From Hermatobates lingyangjiaoensis (taxonomy: Eukaryota; Arthropoda; Insecta; Hemiptera; Hermatobatidae): a DNA stretch of 64,000 nt. Within the stretch, counting starts at the first letter, position 1, and each line of letters starts with the position of its first letter. The notes beneath the pieces were generated by a model. That model ran no database searches, was not told the DNA's origin, and saw only the letters and a list, made by a program, of their open reading frames with translations. Both the position numbers and the translations under genes were made by a program. Shown here in pieces: positions 43,945 to 54,869 of the stretch. Location: the NCBI GenBank assembly GCA_026182355.1, contig JAPFBL010000069.1, positions 1,021,001 through 1,085,000 on the forward strand, written 5' to 3'.

Positions 43945-45160
43945 ATGGATTTCTAGTTTTGAACACCGTCCATGCTCAAGATCTGATCAGTTCTACTTGA
44001 AGATCAACAACGTGCAATATAAGTCAAACAACTACGTCCCTGTTGTCCAATGTATGATGATATTACTTAACAATGTAATCATCTTAATGGTATCAAACAT
44101 GGATTTGGGAAACATCAAAATGAGTAAATACGTTAAGTTAAGAAAAATGTTTTTTGTTTTATTGATAAGTAAAATTTTACTCAGAATGAGGTAAACAACA
44201 AAATATATTAGACCACGATATATTAAACGGAATAAATTATAATAACACAACTTTGTCAGGCAAACAATTAAACACAATATAAAATCATTCAAATTAATTT
44301 CGGTCTAAATTTAACCATCATTACACCAATCCCGGTTCTGGCAAATTAATTTCGTAATTAGCTTAAACAAGCTTCGGTTATTTATTACTTCAAACAAAAT
44401 TAGATCTTACACAATAATTATGCAACAGATTTTCATAATTATCTCCATCATTTTCAGTTATGAATAGAGTAATAAGTTATTTACTTTATAAAACATTTAG
44501 AAAAAAAAATGTATAACTTAACTCCAGCTACAGTTCATGTGATAGTAATCAAAATTGTTAATAAACTGGTAGCACGTTAAATTTTAATAAATTATTGCAC
44601 TGAAACAAGTGTGTATAGGACATGACATCAAAGCAAAATGTCAAACAAGTTTTACTTTTGAAATAACTTATTATATATTTCTGTTTTTCCTCATAAAAAT
44701 ATTATATTATATTATAATATAACATTATAATATAATTTTAAAATGATTACGTAAGAAAATCAATGTTGTTAAAAAATATTACCGAGTTCTCTTTAATTAA
44801 ATTTAATAGATCAATTACTATAAACATTATTAATGGTTCATTCAAGTTAGATTTAGTTTTAGCCCGAGTAATAACTTTGTCTACAGAGATTGACAGCTAG
44901 CAGATAACTTTTACTTTTTTTTTTCATTCCGAACTCCTTTATTTTCCCTGATTTGTCTGCCCAGAATTTTTTTTTTCCTAGACTCTATATCCTTTGAAAT
45001 GCATCTCTTGGTTCCCTTCTTTGCTAATACTTCACCAGATGTACTGCATCACTTGTTTCAGTTTTGGTGGGATTCTGCTAAAGGCAACGTTTTTGGTTCA
45101 AAGACCTTAGACATATTTTTCTAATTTTTTTACTGTGGTTTAGACGTTTATATACATTAC
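43945..45160. other. AT-rich stretch, nothing recognised
   Basis: A short palindromic AT piece lies at 44698-44740. Open frames at 43847-44194 and 44032-44292 overlap the hAT end and have no domain. Confidence 0.45.
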
Positions 45161-45167
45161 TTAATAT

Positions 45168-45212
<45 letters not shown>

Positions 45213-45263
45213 TCAAAATTCAAGAAGAGTAACACACAGAGTAAGGAAACACACTTACAGACT

Positions 45264-45289
45264 CAAATTTTCGGGTAATCCGTCTTCAG
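45264..45289 (-). ncRNA. Hammerhead ribozyme, family D, intact core
   Basis: CTGAAGA (45289-45283), GGATTACC stem-loop II, GAAA, ATTTGAG with stem I CTC/GAG. Confidence 0.6.
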
Positions 45290-45765
45290 GAGAAAAGAGA
45301 AAGGGAGACCAAGCAAGTTGTAGAAGCAACGGCAAGTAACCCTAGGGACTAGGGTTAACAATAGGATGATTTAACAGCTGCGTCGGTCACATCTTTGCAT
45401 TCCCTCTATAGAATTATGAGTATTTGGAGATTTATGGAAAATAATACTCATCAACATAGAAGGTTTTGGGTAAAAAATAGAGGGAGGCGGATTAAATATT
45501 GAAGAAGTATAAGGGAAGGAAGAGGGAATGGTGAACAACACTTTGATAACCCTGTTCAGCCTGTTTATGTATATAACATTAAACAGAAAGGAAACATAAA
45601 ATGAACTGATACAACTCACTTCGATATTTCAGGACAGAGACATGTGGTCCACTTGAGGAGCGAAATTACACTAATTTCCTTTAGTTTAGTTTACTAAAGT
45701 TTTCTAAAGTTTAGGTTACTTGCCGTTGCGTCTACAACGTGCTTGGTCTCCATTTCACTTTTCTC

Positions 45766-45791
45766 CTGAAGACGGATTACCCGAAAATTTG
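45766..45791 (+). ncRNA. Hammerhead ribozyme, family D, intact core
   Basis: The same sequence as 45264-45289 in opposite orientation. Confidence 0.6.
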
Positions 45792-45890
45792 AGTCTGTAA
45801 GTGTGTTTCCTTACTCTGTGTGTAACTCTTCCTGGGTTTTGAGCTCGTATTGTGTCCAGTTTTGATCGTGTTTCCTTTAATTAAGTGAAG

Positions 45891-45923
<33 letters not shown>

Positions 45924-46215
45924 ATATAACAGATTCAATAATATATCGACCGTTTGATAGAATAGGTGTGTTCTCTAATCGGGGTTCGAAGTCGACTCTA
46001 ACAGTCTAGTCGAAGGTTTTGTCCGGCTAACATTGTTGTTCCTTTAAATAATGTAAATTTCATTTTCTTAGTTAAAAAATTCTTACTTCTGCCTATGAAA
46101 AAGGTTTTAAATAAAACCGAAACGTTCGCAACGAGAGTTTGATTTTTTATCCTGGAAAATTGACCGAACCCCGATTAGAGAACACACCTATATATATATA
46201 TATATATATATATCT
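45891..46215. mobile_element. Family A pair, TA-bounded, with deleted left arm
   Basis: TA runs at 45893-45927 and 46190-46214 enclose AACAGATTCAATAATATATC... on the left and, on the right, GCCTATGAAAAAGG, GGTTTTAAATAAAACC, GAAACGTTCGCAACGAGAG. Again CCTATGAAA replaces CTGANGA. Confidence 0.65.
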
Positions 46216-46376
46216 TGTTGAATTGTATGCCTATTTCTAATTCCTCAACTTTTCTACTGTCTCTCAATTTAGGTGAGAAACTCAGTAGAGAAGTTGTGAA
46301 ATTAAAAAAAGGCATACAATTTTACAAGACATGTATAAACGAAGGTCTGCTTCTGAAATATACGAATATATATATA
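46216..46376 (+). pseudogene. Head-to-head PLE N-terminal fragments with CxxEGLL motif
   Basis: The minus strand (46268-46216) reads KVEELEIGIQFNK-like sequence. The plus strand from 46271 reads EKLSREVVKLKKGIQFYK and CINEGLLLKYTNI, then turns into TATATA at 46368. The two facing copies share the GIQF segment. Confidence 0.6.
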
Positions 46377-46504
46377 GTTCAATATAGACAAAGAAACATA
46401 GAGAAATCCAAAGAACACACTTACAGTTTCTAATTTTCGGTTTGAACTGTCTTAAGGAGAGATAAGTGAGGGAAACCAAGCGCACTGGTTGGAGACCCTG
46501 ATAT

Positions 46505-46545
<41 letters not shown>
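46377..46545. mobile_element. Family C left arm, decayed, and (TA)n
   Basis: GTTCAATATAGACAAAGAAA...TTCTAATTTTCGGTTTGAAC. The minus-strand core reads CTTAAGA (46455-46449) in place of CTGAAGA. It ends in a TA run (46500-46545). Confidence 0.6.
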
Positions 46546-46549
<4 letters not shown>

Positions 46550-46606
46550 AAAAGTTGGGAGCAGTCCTTCTTCAATACAGGACGGAAGAAGACTCAGGAT
46601 ATTAGA
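46550..46606 (-). pseudogene. PLE N-terminal motif fragment
   Basis: On the minus strand SLLPSCIEEGLLPTFTNI runs straight into the TA run. Only the motif region survives. Confidence 0.55.
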
Positions 46607-46828
46607 AGCGCTGTTCATACTAGAGAAAGCTCCTAGCATGAACAATCAAAAAGATAATTTTGCCAACCAGTTGCGCTTGTTTGGAAACCTAGGGCTAGTT
46701 ATGCGAACACTGACAACCCCTAACCTGTCTGTGTAACCTTCAGTTAACTTGTTCACTTATTGTTTTTGCAATGTAATTTAACTATTAGATTCATTTGTTA
46801 AGGTAATTGTAATTAATTGTGTGTTTTG

Positions 46829-46860
46829 CTGAAGATGGTGAACGTACACCGAAACATGTT
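46829..46860 (+). ncRNA. Hammerhead ribozyme, family F, intact, containing a start codon
   Basis: CTGAAGA (46829-46835), stem II GGTG/CACC (46837-46840 with 46847-46850), GAAA (46851-46854), palindrome ACATGT then T. Stem I TTG/CAA. The ATG within ACATGT (46856) opens the PLE N-terminal frame. Confidence 0.75.
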
Positions 46861-46996
46861 CAATAATAAAATAAGAAATTATGGTGAATTAATTTTTAAG
46901 TTGAGTTCTGAGTTGAAGAAAAAATTTCGTAATTTGGAAAAATATAAGACAAAATTAAATCAAGTGGAAACAGACATCCAGTTTTTAAAAGCATAT
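46856..46996 (+). pseudogene. PLE N-terminal ORF fragment starting inside the hammerhead
   Basis: MFNNKIRNYGELIFKLSSEL, then KKKFRNLEKYKTKLNQVE and DIQFLKAY, where it meets a short TA run (46991-47003). The RNLEK and IQFLK segments match the other N-terminal pieces. It breaks off just before the expected CxxEGLL motif. Confidence 0.65.
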
Positions 46997-47059
46997 ATAT
47001 ATATCAGTAAGTTGTGGTCAACAGTAAAAAACTCAGAAATGGATGAATGATTTTTTGAC

Positions 47060-47885
47060 CAATTATGTGGTCATCATGTCACATGAAAATTAATGTGTGT
47101 GGGAGATAGCAGAATGTGGTATTGAGGGAAGTATTAAATAAATTTATATTAATATAGACATAAAACGCAACAACACAGAAAAATAAGTTAGAATAATGTA
47201 AATGAAGGAGTTTGGGAACAAAGGAAACAATATTATAGTCGGTTCTAACCTAAATAACATATTTATCAAAATTATGAAAGTTACTGAATTATGAAAGTAC
47301 ATATGCCTATGAAAGTATATGGTATACAAATAACATACGAAAACAATGCTGAAGGTGAAAAATGTGTCCTGAAATCTCGAAATAGAAAAATTATTAAAAT
47401 TCAAAATGGTTTTTGTATGTTTCTGTAGTAAAATACAGATTTTTCTTTTATTTTATTTATAATATTATAGTTATAACATATCACATAAAATTTTGTATGT
47501 AATCAGTTAAACTTTCGTTTTTAACATATTAAAACATATCTTGTTTTCATTTAATATCATCCTTTTAAATTATCTTTATAAAATGGATTAAAGCCAAAAT
47601 AAGTGGAAAAATATGCATAAACTGCAAATGTCAAACCATTGAACTTGGCTTACATACTGGTTAAGAAATATTCAAAATAATACATAAGTGTTCAAGAGTT
47701 AATAAATATTTATTATTATCAAGAAGATCCCGTTTGAACTATTGAGGTCGGTGAAGGAATTCGGAGCACGTATTTTCAACTAATTTAGATGGGTTATAAA
47801 AAAAAAAATCTAGTTTGAAGTTAGCATTATCTATGCCAAAATGTAAATTTGTTGAGGAACTCTAGCAGTGGGAAGAAGTTGCGCA
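47060..47885. other. AT-rich stretch, nothing recognised
   Basis: Open frame 47144-47404 (minus) has no recognisable domain. Confidence 0.45.
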
Positions 47886-47892
47886 AGGCTGA

Positions 47893-48144
47893 CCACGACT
47901 GGACAGGACCAGTGTCCTGGTTATCAGACTTAGCTCGACTACTTCCTTAAGATCTCGCCTTGCACCCAACAATCGCGCTAGGACAATGACTGCAGACCAA
48001 ACCGCACAGGACTCAAACGATACTGAGTCGATACACGGACTGCACACTAAGGAGAGTGAATCAGTCTCCAAACATGACGGGTGGAAAAAAAGTTCTTGTT
48101 TAAAGTCTAAACTACCAGAACCCAAAAGATTATCGATGTGCTAA
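47893..48144 (+). other. Candidate coding exon of unknown gene
   Basis: This segment is clearly richer in G+C than its flanks and open on the plus strand for 83 codons from just after a TGA (47890) to TAA (48142). It contains SSTTSLRSRLAPNNRARTM, TADQTAQDSNDTES and KSKLPEPKRLSMC, the serine-rich, charged composition of a disordered protein tail. No ATG is near the start; ACAG at 47904 or TCAG at 47927 could be acceptors. The minus strand is also open (47862-48125) but cysteine-rich and less protein-like. Unrecognised. Confidence 0.35.
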
Positions 48145-48149
48145 ATAAA

Positions 48150-48640
48150 CAAAACTATTAGTTAAATAAAATTTAATAAAAAATATTGCTAAATTCTATG
48201 TTAAAAAATAGTTTTACTACGATTTTTTTTTTAAATCAGTTTATTGTGATTCATTCTTTCTCATGTATTTTCTCTCAATACATATTTTGATTAGTTTTTA
48301 AGGTTGTTTCTATTTTTTTGTAACTGTAATTTTTATATTTTGTTCCCGTAAGTCGTTCAATTTTCTTTACAGATATATGCAAAGTTATTATTATTGTAAC
48401 ACGTGATAGAAATATTTGAATAAGCTTCTTAAAGCTCAGAGGTCTTTCGTATTAAACGTAATCAAAGAGTAAGTGAATTTATAATAAAAAATAAAAAATG
48501 ATATACAATTTCTTTATTTTCTTTTTAAACTTACTTGTTATCCAACAACGTGTAATATGAAAGGCCTCAAATCATTGAACTTCTACTATATATAGATTAT
48601 AGAAACTAAATTGACATATTGAAAATATCTACTCACTATT
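48150..48640. other. AT-rich stretch, nothing recognised
   Basis: No supported feature. Confidence 0.5.
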
Positions 48641-48644
48641 GAGG

Positions 48645-48950
48645 TCACAAAACTCACTGCTATACTTCAAAGGCGTTGTCATCAGGTAGAAAGAAGTGAG
48701 CTACTCCGGCGATTAATTCAACCTCATCGAAGAGACACTCAATAAGCTTAATGAACAAAAAGAATAAACAGAAATGAAACTGAAACTCACTACTATATTT
48801 CGATTGCCTCATCATACGGATGATAGAAACGAGTCTCCGCAGGCAGAAAAATGCTATCACTCCGACGGTCAGAGAAGGCCATCGAAATACAGTAGTGAGT
48901 TTTCTGTTTTATTTTTATGTGTTCTTTTTGTCAAATTCGTTTATATATAA
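48645..48950. mobile_element. Cluster of decayed family E ends
   Basis: AACTCACTGCTATACTTC (48652) and AACTCACTACTATATTTCG (48785) on one strand face CGAAATACAGTAGTGAGTT (48883) on the other. Minus-strand cores: CTGATGA...GAAG (48685-48663) and TGATGAGGCAATCGAAATAT (48814-48795); plus strand GGCCATCGAAATACAG. None is fully intact. Confidence 0.55.
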
Positions 48951-49261
48951 AACAAAGGACAAATATATATATAAAACAAATAAATAAAACCACCCTAATA
49001 GCAACGACATCAACTTTATCCATCCTGGTTTGCGTTTAATGCCATGAATACTCAATTATACCTACTCTATGCTTTTTATTACTTATCACAAATTTCAATT
49101 AACTTTCTATACTAAAATTTTGCTATTTCAAATTATATTTTATGATTAGATATTTTCACACATTTACAACCAGGTAATTCTTTTCTCACAACAAGATGAA
49201 CATGACATCTAGTTTTGAAATGTTTTCAGAGAAACGAAATGTCTCTAGTTTTGAAATGACA

Positions 49262-49330
49262 ACAATCTCTAATTTTCAGTTTGACCTCTCATCAGGAGAG
49301 ATAAGAGAATCTAAACACACTGGTGCAGAG
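49262..49330 (-). mobile_element. Family C end fragment with hammerhead
   Basis: Minus-strand CTGATGA (49295-49289), AGGTCAAACT, GAAA and ATTAG (49270) form a hammerhead with a two-base stem II. CTCTCTTATCTCTC-type sequence precedes it as in other C ends. Confidence 0.5.
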
Positions 49331-49407
49331 ACAAACAATGTTGCTGCAAGCTCTCTCGGTCATAAACAATAAGGTAAGCAAGAATTATTTTAAAATTAAA
49401 TGTCAAA

Positions 49408-49408
<1 letters not shown>

Positions 49409-49446
<38 letters not shown>

Positions 49447-49482
49447 TGTAATTAGGTAGCAGACCTTCATTAATACATACGC
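49409..49482 (-). pseudogene. (TA)n and PLE N-terminal motif fragment
   Basis: On the minus strand CVCINEGLLPNYTNI is followed directly by the TA run 49409-49442. The preceding coding sequence is degraded. Confidence 0.5.
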
Positions 49483-49566
49483 AATTAATTTAAATTTAAA
49501 TCAGTTTAAATTGAAAAATCATCCATAGAGAAATCGGCAAGAAATTTAATTATATATATATATATA

Positions 49567-50392
49567 GGTGTATAATGTAATCGGGATTCGGTCAATTTTC
49601 CAGGATCAAAATCAAACTCTCAATGCCGACGTTTCGGTTTTATTTAAAACCTTTTTCATAGGCCTACAAACAAAGGATGACAAGAAATCATATATAAACA
49701 TCAACATATAACTAACATCAAAATGGAATATTACAGTTGTGAAAAAACAAAAATATATATACAAGTAGAAGTAATAGAAAAGCAATAAACATTTTTATGA
49801 ACTTACAGAAGTCAGAATTTTTGAATTAGAAAAATGATGAAATTTACATTATATAAAATGAAGTAACAATAGATAGTTAGTGAACTAACATCTTAACTGG
49901 TCAAAAACTTGGACCAGACTAACTGATTACAATTACATGTAAACCGAAACACTGTTCACTCAAAGAACACAAACAAAGAACCGAAACACTGTTCTTTGAG
50001 TGAACAGTGTTTCGGTTTACATGTAATTGTAATCAGTTAGTCTGGTCCAAGTTTTTGACCAGTTAAGATGTTAGTTCACTAACTATCTATTGTTACTTCA
50101 TTTTATATAATGTAAATTTCATCATTTTTCTAATTCAAAAATTCTGACTTCTGTAAGTTCATAAAAATGTTTATTGCTTTTCTATTACTTCTACTTGTAT
50201 ATATATTTTTGTTTCTTCACAACTGTAATATTCCATTTTGATGTTAGTTATATGTTGATGTTTATATATGATTTCTTGTCATCCTTTGTTTGTAGGCCTA
50301 TGAAAAAGGTTTTAAATAAAACCGAAACGTCGGCATTGAGAGTTTGATTTTGATCCTGGAAAATTGACCGAATCCCGATTACATTATACACC
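49567..50392. repeat. Large inverted repeat of PLE family A termini, copy 2
   Basis: Almost base-for-base the same as 860-1618, with arms about 40 bases longer (49567-49967 and 49991-50392). The longer arms reach a second motif, GTAAACCGAAACACTGTTC, present on both sides of the loop, whereas copy 1 keeps it on one side only. TA runs lie on both sides (49551-49566, 50430-50449). Confidence 0.8.
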
Positions 50393-50429
50393 TATTCTAT
50401 CCAACGGTTGATATATTATTGAATTTGTT

Positions 50430-50651
50430 ATATATATATATATATATAAAGATTTCACATAAACACGTGAAACAACAATCAATGATTAAACCACAATAAG
50501 AATGGGAAAACAAGACTAAGATCTTTCAACCGTAACAAGCGGTCTTCGTCAAAGTCAAAAACCCAACTCAGTTGGGTTTTTGACTTTGACGAAGACCGCT
50601 TGTTACGGTTGAAAGATCTTAGTCTTGTTTTCCCATTCTTATTGTGGTTTA

Positions 50652-50686
<35 letters not shown>
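50430..50686. mobile_element. Family B hairpin, TA-bounded, very well preserved
   Basis: The arms are nearly perfect reverse complements meeting at AACCCAACTCAGTTGGGTTT. Both ribozymes (minus 50519-50552, plus 50586-50620) share TTGACGA where CTGACGA is expected; since both arms carry the change it arose before the palindrome formed or was copied between arms. Stem II ACCG/CGGT and GAAAGATCTT are intact. Confidence 0.75.
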
Positions 50687-50687
<1 letters not shown>

Positions 50688-50807
50688 TTTCACATAAACA
50701 CGTGAAATAACAATCAATGATCAAACCACAATAAGAAAATGGGAAAGCAAGACTAAGATCTTTCAACCGTAACAAGCGGTCGTCGTCAGAGTCAAAAACC
50801 CAACTGA
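50688..50807 (-). mobile_element. Family B single arm with hammerhead
   Basis: From TTTCACATAAACACGTGAAA to AAACCCAACTGATTGATATA. The minus-strand ribozyme (50756-50789) has CTGACGA, stem II ACCG/CGGT, GAAA, AGATCTT and stem I GACT/AGTC. The second arm is missing; a TA run follows. Confidence 0.7.
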
Positions 50808-50821
50808 TTGATATATATATA

Positions 50822-50900
50822 TAAGCAAAATAACTGTTTATCAGGACTCGGTCAGTTCTTCAGGTTCAAATTTTCATTGCCAACTCTCATTACTAATTTT
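50822..50900. mobile_element. Family A-like outer end
   Basis: AACTGTTTATCAGGACTCGG, TCAGTTCTTCAGGTTCAAAT, then TTGCCAACTCTCATTAC, the reverse of the end at 63350-63405. The ribozyme region is absent. Confidence 0.45.
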
Positions 50901-50904
50901 TTTT

Positions 50905-52185
50905 TTGTCATTAACTTTTATTCTGTTTCTACTTCACTGTCGATACTTTTATCATGGTTTATTTATATATGCAAAATTATACAAGGTAAGAAATCAAGGA
51001 AAAAAATATAAGTATATATACCTACAGAAATCTAAGAAGGTATTATGTTTAATGCTACATAAAAGAGAGAAAAAGTATTTCCATGCAAATTGAAAGAATA
51101 GTATAGTATAATACAATAGAAGTGGAAAATAAGTTTATTAGATATGTTAAACGAAGCTAGAAAACAAGAAATGAAAGTTAAATGAGTATGTAATAAAAGA
51201 GTTAAGGTTAAATATGGTGCTTAGTTCATAAGATTGTTGAAATAAGATTCAAAGTCAAAAGCAGAAGATTAAAATAAGTTATAAGACAACAAGAAAAGGC
51301 TAAAAAGGCTAAATAAGATTACATGATAAAATAAGCAGGTTAAATACATTTATAAAAAAATAGTAGAACTTAAATAAAGTTCAAAGAATATTTTATTCCT
51401 TATATTCATATATAACTATTCTTATATCTTGTAACTATTATCTATTATCTTATAACCTTATTGAACACTCTAATTTTGTTTTATAACTCTTTTTAATCTT
51501 CTAATTTTGATGAAGTATTGGTTGCAACTCTATGTAACAAATATTTTCTACACTTTCCATTCGACTTACCAAGTAAAGATTTGCCTATCCTTGAAAAGAT
51601 AAAAGCCTTTTTTTTTTCTACAAAAATTTAGAATTTCCATTCTAAATGAAATCAGCCTTCGCTATTCATAACAGAAGAATTTGCATAGTTGGTAGATAGA
51701 CGTGAAAAGCTTATCAAGATGCTTTCATAGTAAAGGAGAACACTCAGACCACCTTTGAGAATTACAATGTTTTCTTTATTTGAATATCAATACAGAATTC
51801 GGAAACAAATTGCGTTCCACCAAAATCATACATTGACGTCATTTACCAGACCTATGTTAATTTGTTTAGAAATATTGACATATTTTTTTTTTCTGAGATT
51901 ATATCACAGGTTAGTTTAAAGACAAAGAAAATGAAAAAATATTAAACATATAATAAAAACTTACTAAACAACTAAGAGTTTTGCCATGAGGTTGGTATGA
52001 ATTACAGGAAAGAGCACTCTGTGACTGTTTATTTCACAAACAATAGTGAACATGCAATAAGTCTGAGTAAACATTTTTTTCATTAAATACTAATTGTATA
52101 TATAAGCTGGTTTACATTTCAAAATATGAAACAAAAAACACCATTCATATTTTTCATTACTAATGTAGTGTAATCAGTTATTATG
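50905..52185. other. AT-rich stretch, nothing recognised
   Basis: Purine-rich piece at 51120-51400 with imperfect repeats of AAGNTTAAA-like sequence; open frames at 50808-51093 are unsupported. Confidence 0.45.
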
Positions 52186-52256
52186 TGGAATTAACTCATT
52201 GTAAGGTAAAAAGCTAATGTAATGGTCTCCACATATAAATATTTTATGGTATAAAC

Positions 52257-52289
52257 AACGCGTTTCGAACACGTAGTGTTCTTCCTCAG
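52257..52289 (-). ncRNA. Hammerhead ribozyme, family K, intact core
   Basis: Minus-strand CTGAGGA, stem II GAACAC/GTGTTC with loop TAC, GAAA, ACGCGTT. Confidence 0.75.
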
Positions 52290-52397
52290 GCGTTAACTAA
52301 AAAACACAATGTCATCAGAGAGTTATCTCTGAAGTACAAATAGTACACATTGTACTATAGATAACTCTCTGCTGACATTGTATTTTTTTGTTAATGC

Positions 52398-52430
52398 CTG
52401 AGGAAGAACACTACGTGTTCGAAACGCTTT
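52398..52430 (+). ncRNA. Hammerhead ribozyme, family K, intact core
   Basis: CTGAGGA (52398-52404), stem II GAACAC/GTGTTC, GAAA (52421-52424), then ACGCTTT, with one change in the palindrome. Confidence 0.7.
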
Positions 52431-52499
52431 GTTTATACCATTAAATTTTTATATGTGGAGACCATTTCATTAGCCTTTTACACTACAATGAGCAATCAT

Positions 52500-53521
52500 T
52501 ATTCCTATAATAGTATAATTATACCTTTCAACTATTACTAGTTTATTTATTGTTGCTAATTATACTTTCTGAAATTTCTTAAATGAACCTAGAATATAAT
52601 ATTTGTCATCATCGTTCTGTAAAAATACAATAATAATATCACGAATAAAAATGTCTAGTAATAAAAAAATATGACCAAAAGGAATAAAAGGGAATTCGGG
52701 ATTAATGTTAACAAGAAATGGGATTGTTTTCATAATTATTGTATTAATGTAATATTTAACGACTATCTAAGAACAAGCTTAACGAGTAACTTTTAGATGC
52801 AAGGATGGAAATGAAAATAACATCTAAACGTTCAACGTTTTTGCTTTAAAGGAGTCTGATTTAGTAAAGTTGGGCTTTAATGTCTGAAACAGGCCATTAC
52901 AACCATATCGCACGACAAGCAACAAATGTTTTATTCTAAGAAGTAAATCTAATAAGGCATAAATTGAGCTTAAACAGTAATGATTTTGGCCGGGTGCTAT
53001 CATTAAGCGAAATCAGTAATTGAGGTACAAGATTGATTTTGAGGAACACTAACGGTCCTTGCAGATACGCACGATGCCCTCTCAATAGCTTAATATTATA
53101 ATCTTCGCTTCTCAAACACATTCATTACTTTTTTTACCAACCGTCTTCTTAAATTCCACCCGGCTTTTTTTTTCCATATATAAAGGCTATTTTTCAAAAT
53201 TTTATATCCCTTTTAAAGAAACATATCGCTGTATTTTCTCCAGGCATATAATATGTATAATAAAAATACCCTACGAAGAAAATATATTTCTTTCAGATAT
53301 ACCGTTTTTTTAATAGCACAAAATAATCTTAACCTGTTATTGAGTAAAATTTTGCTCACTTACATGAGGCTTTATTTCCATAAACTTCACATTCAATAAA
53401 AACAATTTTATTCTTATATATTTTAATTTCTTCGTATTATTCAAAATTTAATATGTGCATAATTTACTTTTTTAAAATATTTAATATACATATTAAAAAT
53501 ATATTATTATTATATTATTTA

Positions 53522-53571
<50 letters not shown>

Positions 53572-54100
53572 ATATATATTATTATTTATATATATTAAAT
53601 TATAATTTTATAAATATTATTTCCAAACTTCTAAAATTCTTCAAGAACGTTATAACTACTTCATTATAGCCTTAAAACTACATAACATAAGCGACTATAA
53701 TATTTTAATTTTGTTTCAAAAATAAAATTCATATTATAGATGCTATGATATATTATGTTACTGAATGAGGAATAAACTAATAGCAAATAAGTTAAACATG
53801 CGAACTCTAGCATGCTAACCTTTTTCGGACAAGACACTTTCTTCACATTAATAAAAAACTCACACAAGTGTGCGGAATTAGAATAGCTAAAAGTTTTGTA
53901 TGGACTTGATATTTATTTGTAACTAGCAAACGAACCCATTTTTGACGGAATCAAAAATTCTATTATACTTGGTATTCAAAAATATCAATTATAGTATTAT
54001 ACTAATACTATAATTAGAAATTATCGAATAGTAGAAAATACCATTATTAGTACAGTGTTAAACAAATGCCTCTGTATAACCACATTAGCTGTCTGTCCTT
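52500..54100. other. AT-rich stretch with a long TA run
   Basis: (TA)n at 53528-53567, here without any PLE end attached. Open frames at 52936-53121 and 53664-53867 (minus) have no domain. Confidence 0.5.
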
Positions 54101-54109
54101 CAGGTTTAC

Positions 54110-54860
54110 GGAAGAACAAACTGTTGAAACCTCTGACTCTTGAGCAAGTAAACTACAGTTGACCATGTGAGAAAAACTCGGTTTCGCTACCTTGTATTCC
54201 TGCGTTAGATGAAGTCTCCCTTTGCGACTTAGTTAACGTCATTGCGAAATAGACTCTGACGGGACTTTGCAATCATTTCAACGGAAACAGACAGTGGCTC
54301 GGAATCAATGGTATGCGTGGTATACACACAGACTCCCCAATTACACATCCAGTCATTATGTCCGCCTCTATGGTATATCTGTGTAGAGCACGAACTCAGA
54401 GTCGTGTCCCGTTGCACAGTTTTTGGGGCACTCATGTTTCGTAACATGAAATTTTTTACTGCTACTAAATTGCAGTATGATTGGTGCTTCTACTTGAAGT
54501 TTTTACTCATGAGCAGACAGTCCAGGAAAAATAAATTCAGAATCAAGAAATTCAATTAGATAATGAACTGCTTCTTCATCACTAATCCAATCTCTTTATT
54601 GACTTGTAAGTTCTTTCCTCGGTATGATATAGCGTAAGAACTTGTTTGTTGATTTTTCCTGCCTGTTCATATTAAGAGTTGAGAATTGCTCGTTTACAAA
54701 ACTATTTATTCGTAATAGATAGTACATCCTCAACTCTGAGAAACACTTTTTCAAAGATGTCAAATACGCAATATATTCATATGCTCCAATGAAATTAAAA
54801 TCAACTAACAATACCTACTTGCTTCACCTGTGTATTTTCAAAACAAACTTGTCTGTGAAG
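54110..54860 (-). pseudogene. Helitron helicase (Pif1-like) C-terminal remnant
   Basis: Read on the minus strand across several frames: EERTYKSIKRLD (about 54640-54605), ISDEEAVHYLIEFLDS (about 54585-54540), LQVEAPIILQFSSSK, LRNMSAPK, CVIGESVCIPRIPLIPS (about 54345-54295), a FAMTLTKSQRETSS stretch (about 54250-54205), FFSHGQL and the tail GQTANVVI. This order matches the last part of the Pif1-type helicase of Helitrons: the KVG.P..LLRN motif, the GTR region, the I.RIPL..S motif, FAMT.NKSQGQ and FSHGQLYVA.SR. Helitrons mobilise by rolling-circle replication. At least three frameshifts and an altered SQGQ make it non-functional. The Rep domain and the Helitron ends are not visible. A host Pif1 pseudogene is less likely given the sequence style. 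Confidence 0.7.
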
Positions 54861-54869
54861 TTAGGAAAA

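Larger units (their letters stand above)
45163..45900. mobile_element. Family D inverted pair interrupted by other sequence
   Basis: After (TA)n the left arm (45211-45340) reads GAGATCAAAATTCAAGAAGA...AACACACAGAGTAAGGAAAC and carries a minus-strand hammerhead. The right arm (45718-45890) carries the plus-strand copy and ends GTGTCCAGTTTTGATCGTG. Between them, 45345-45715 holds unrelated sequence including a decayed E-type end (CAACTCACTTCGATATTTC). Confidence 0.7.
52198..52491. repeat. Family K inverted repeat
   Basis: The left arm (ATTGTAAGGTAAAAAGCTAA, TGGTCTCCACATATAAATAT) mirrors the right arm (ATATGTGGAGACCA, TTAGCCTTTTACACTACAAT). Both hammerheads are retained. Inner arms AATGTCATCAGAGAGTTATC / GATAACTCTCTGCTGACATT pair closely around 52350. 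Flanks are not (TA)n, unlike the other families. Confidence 0.75.
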
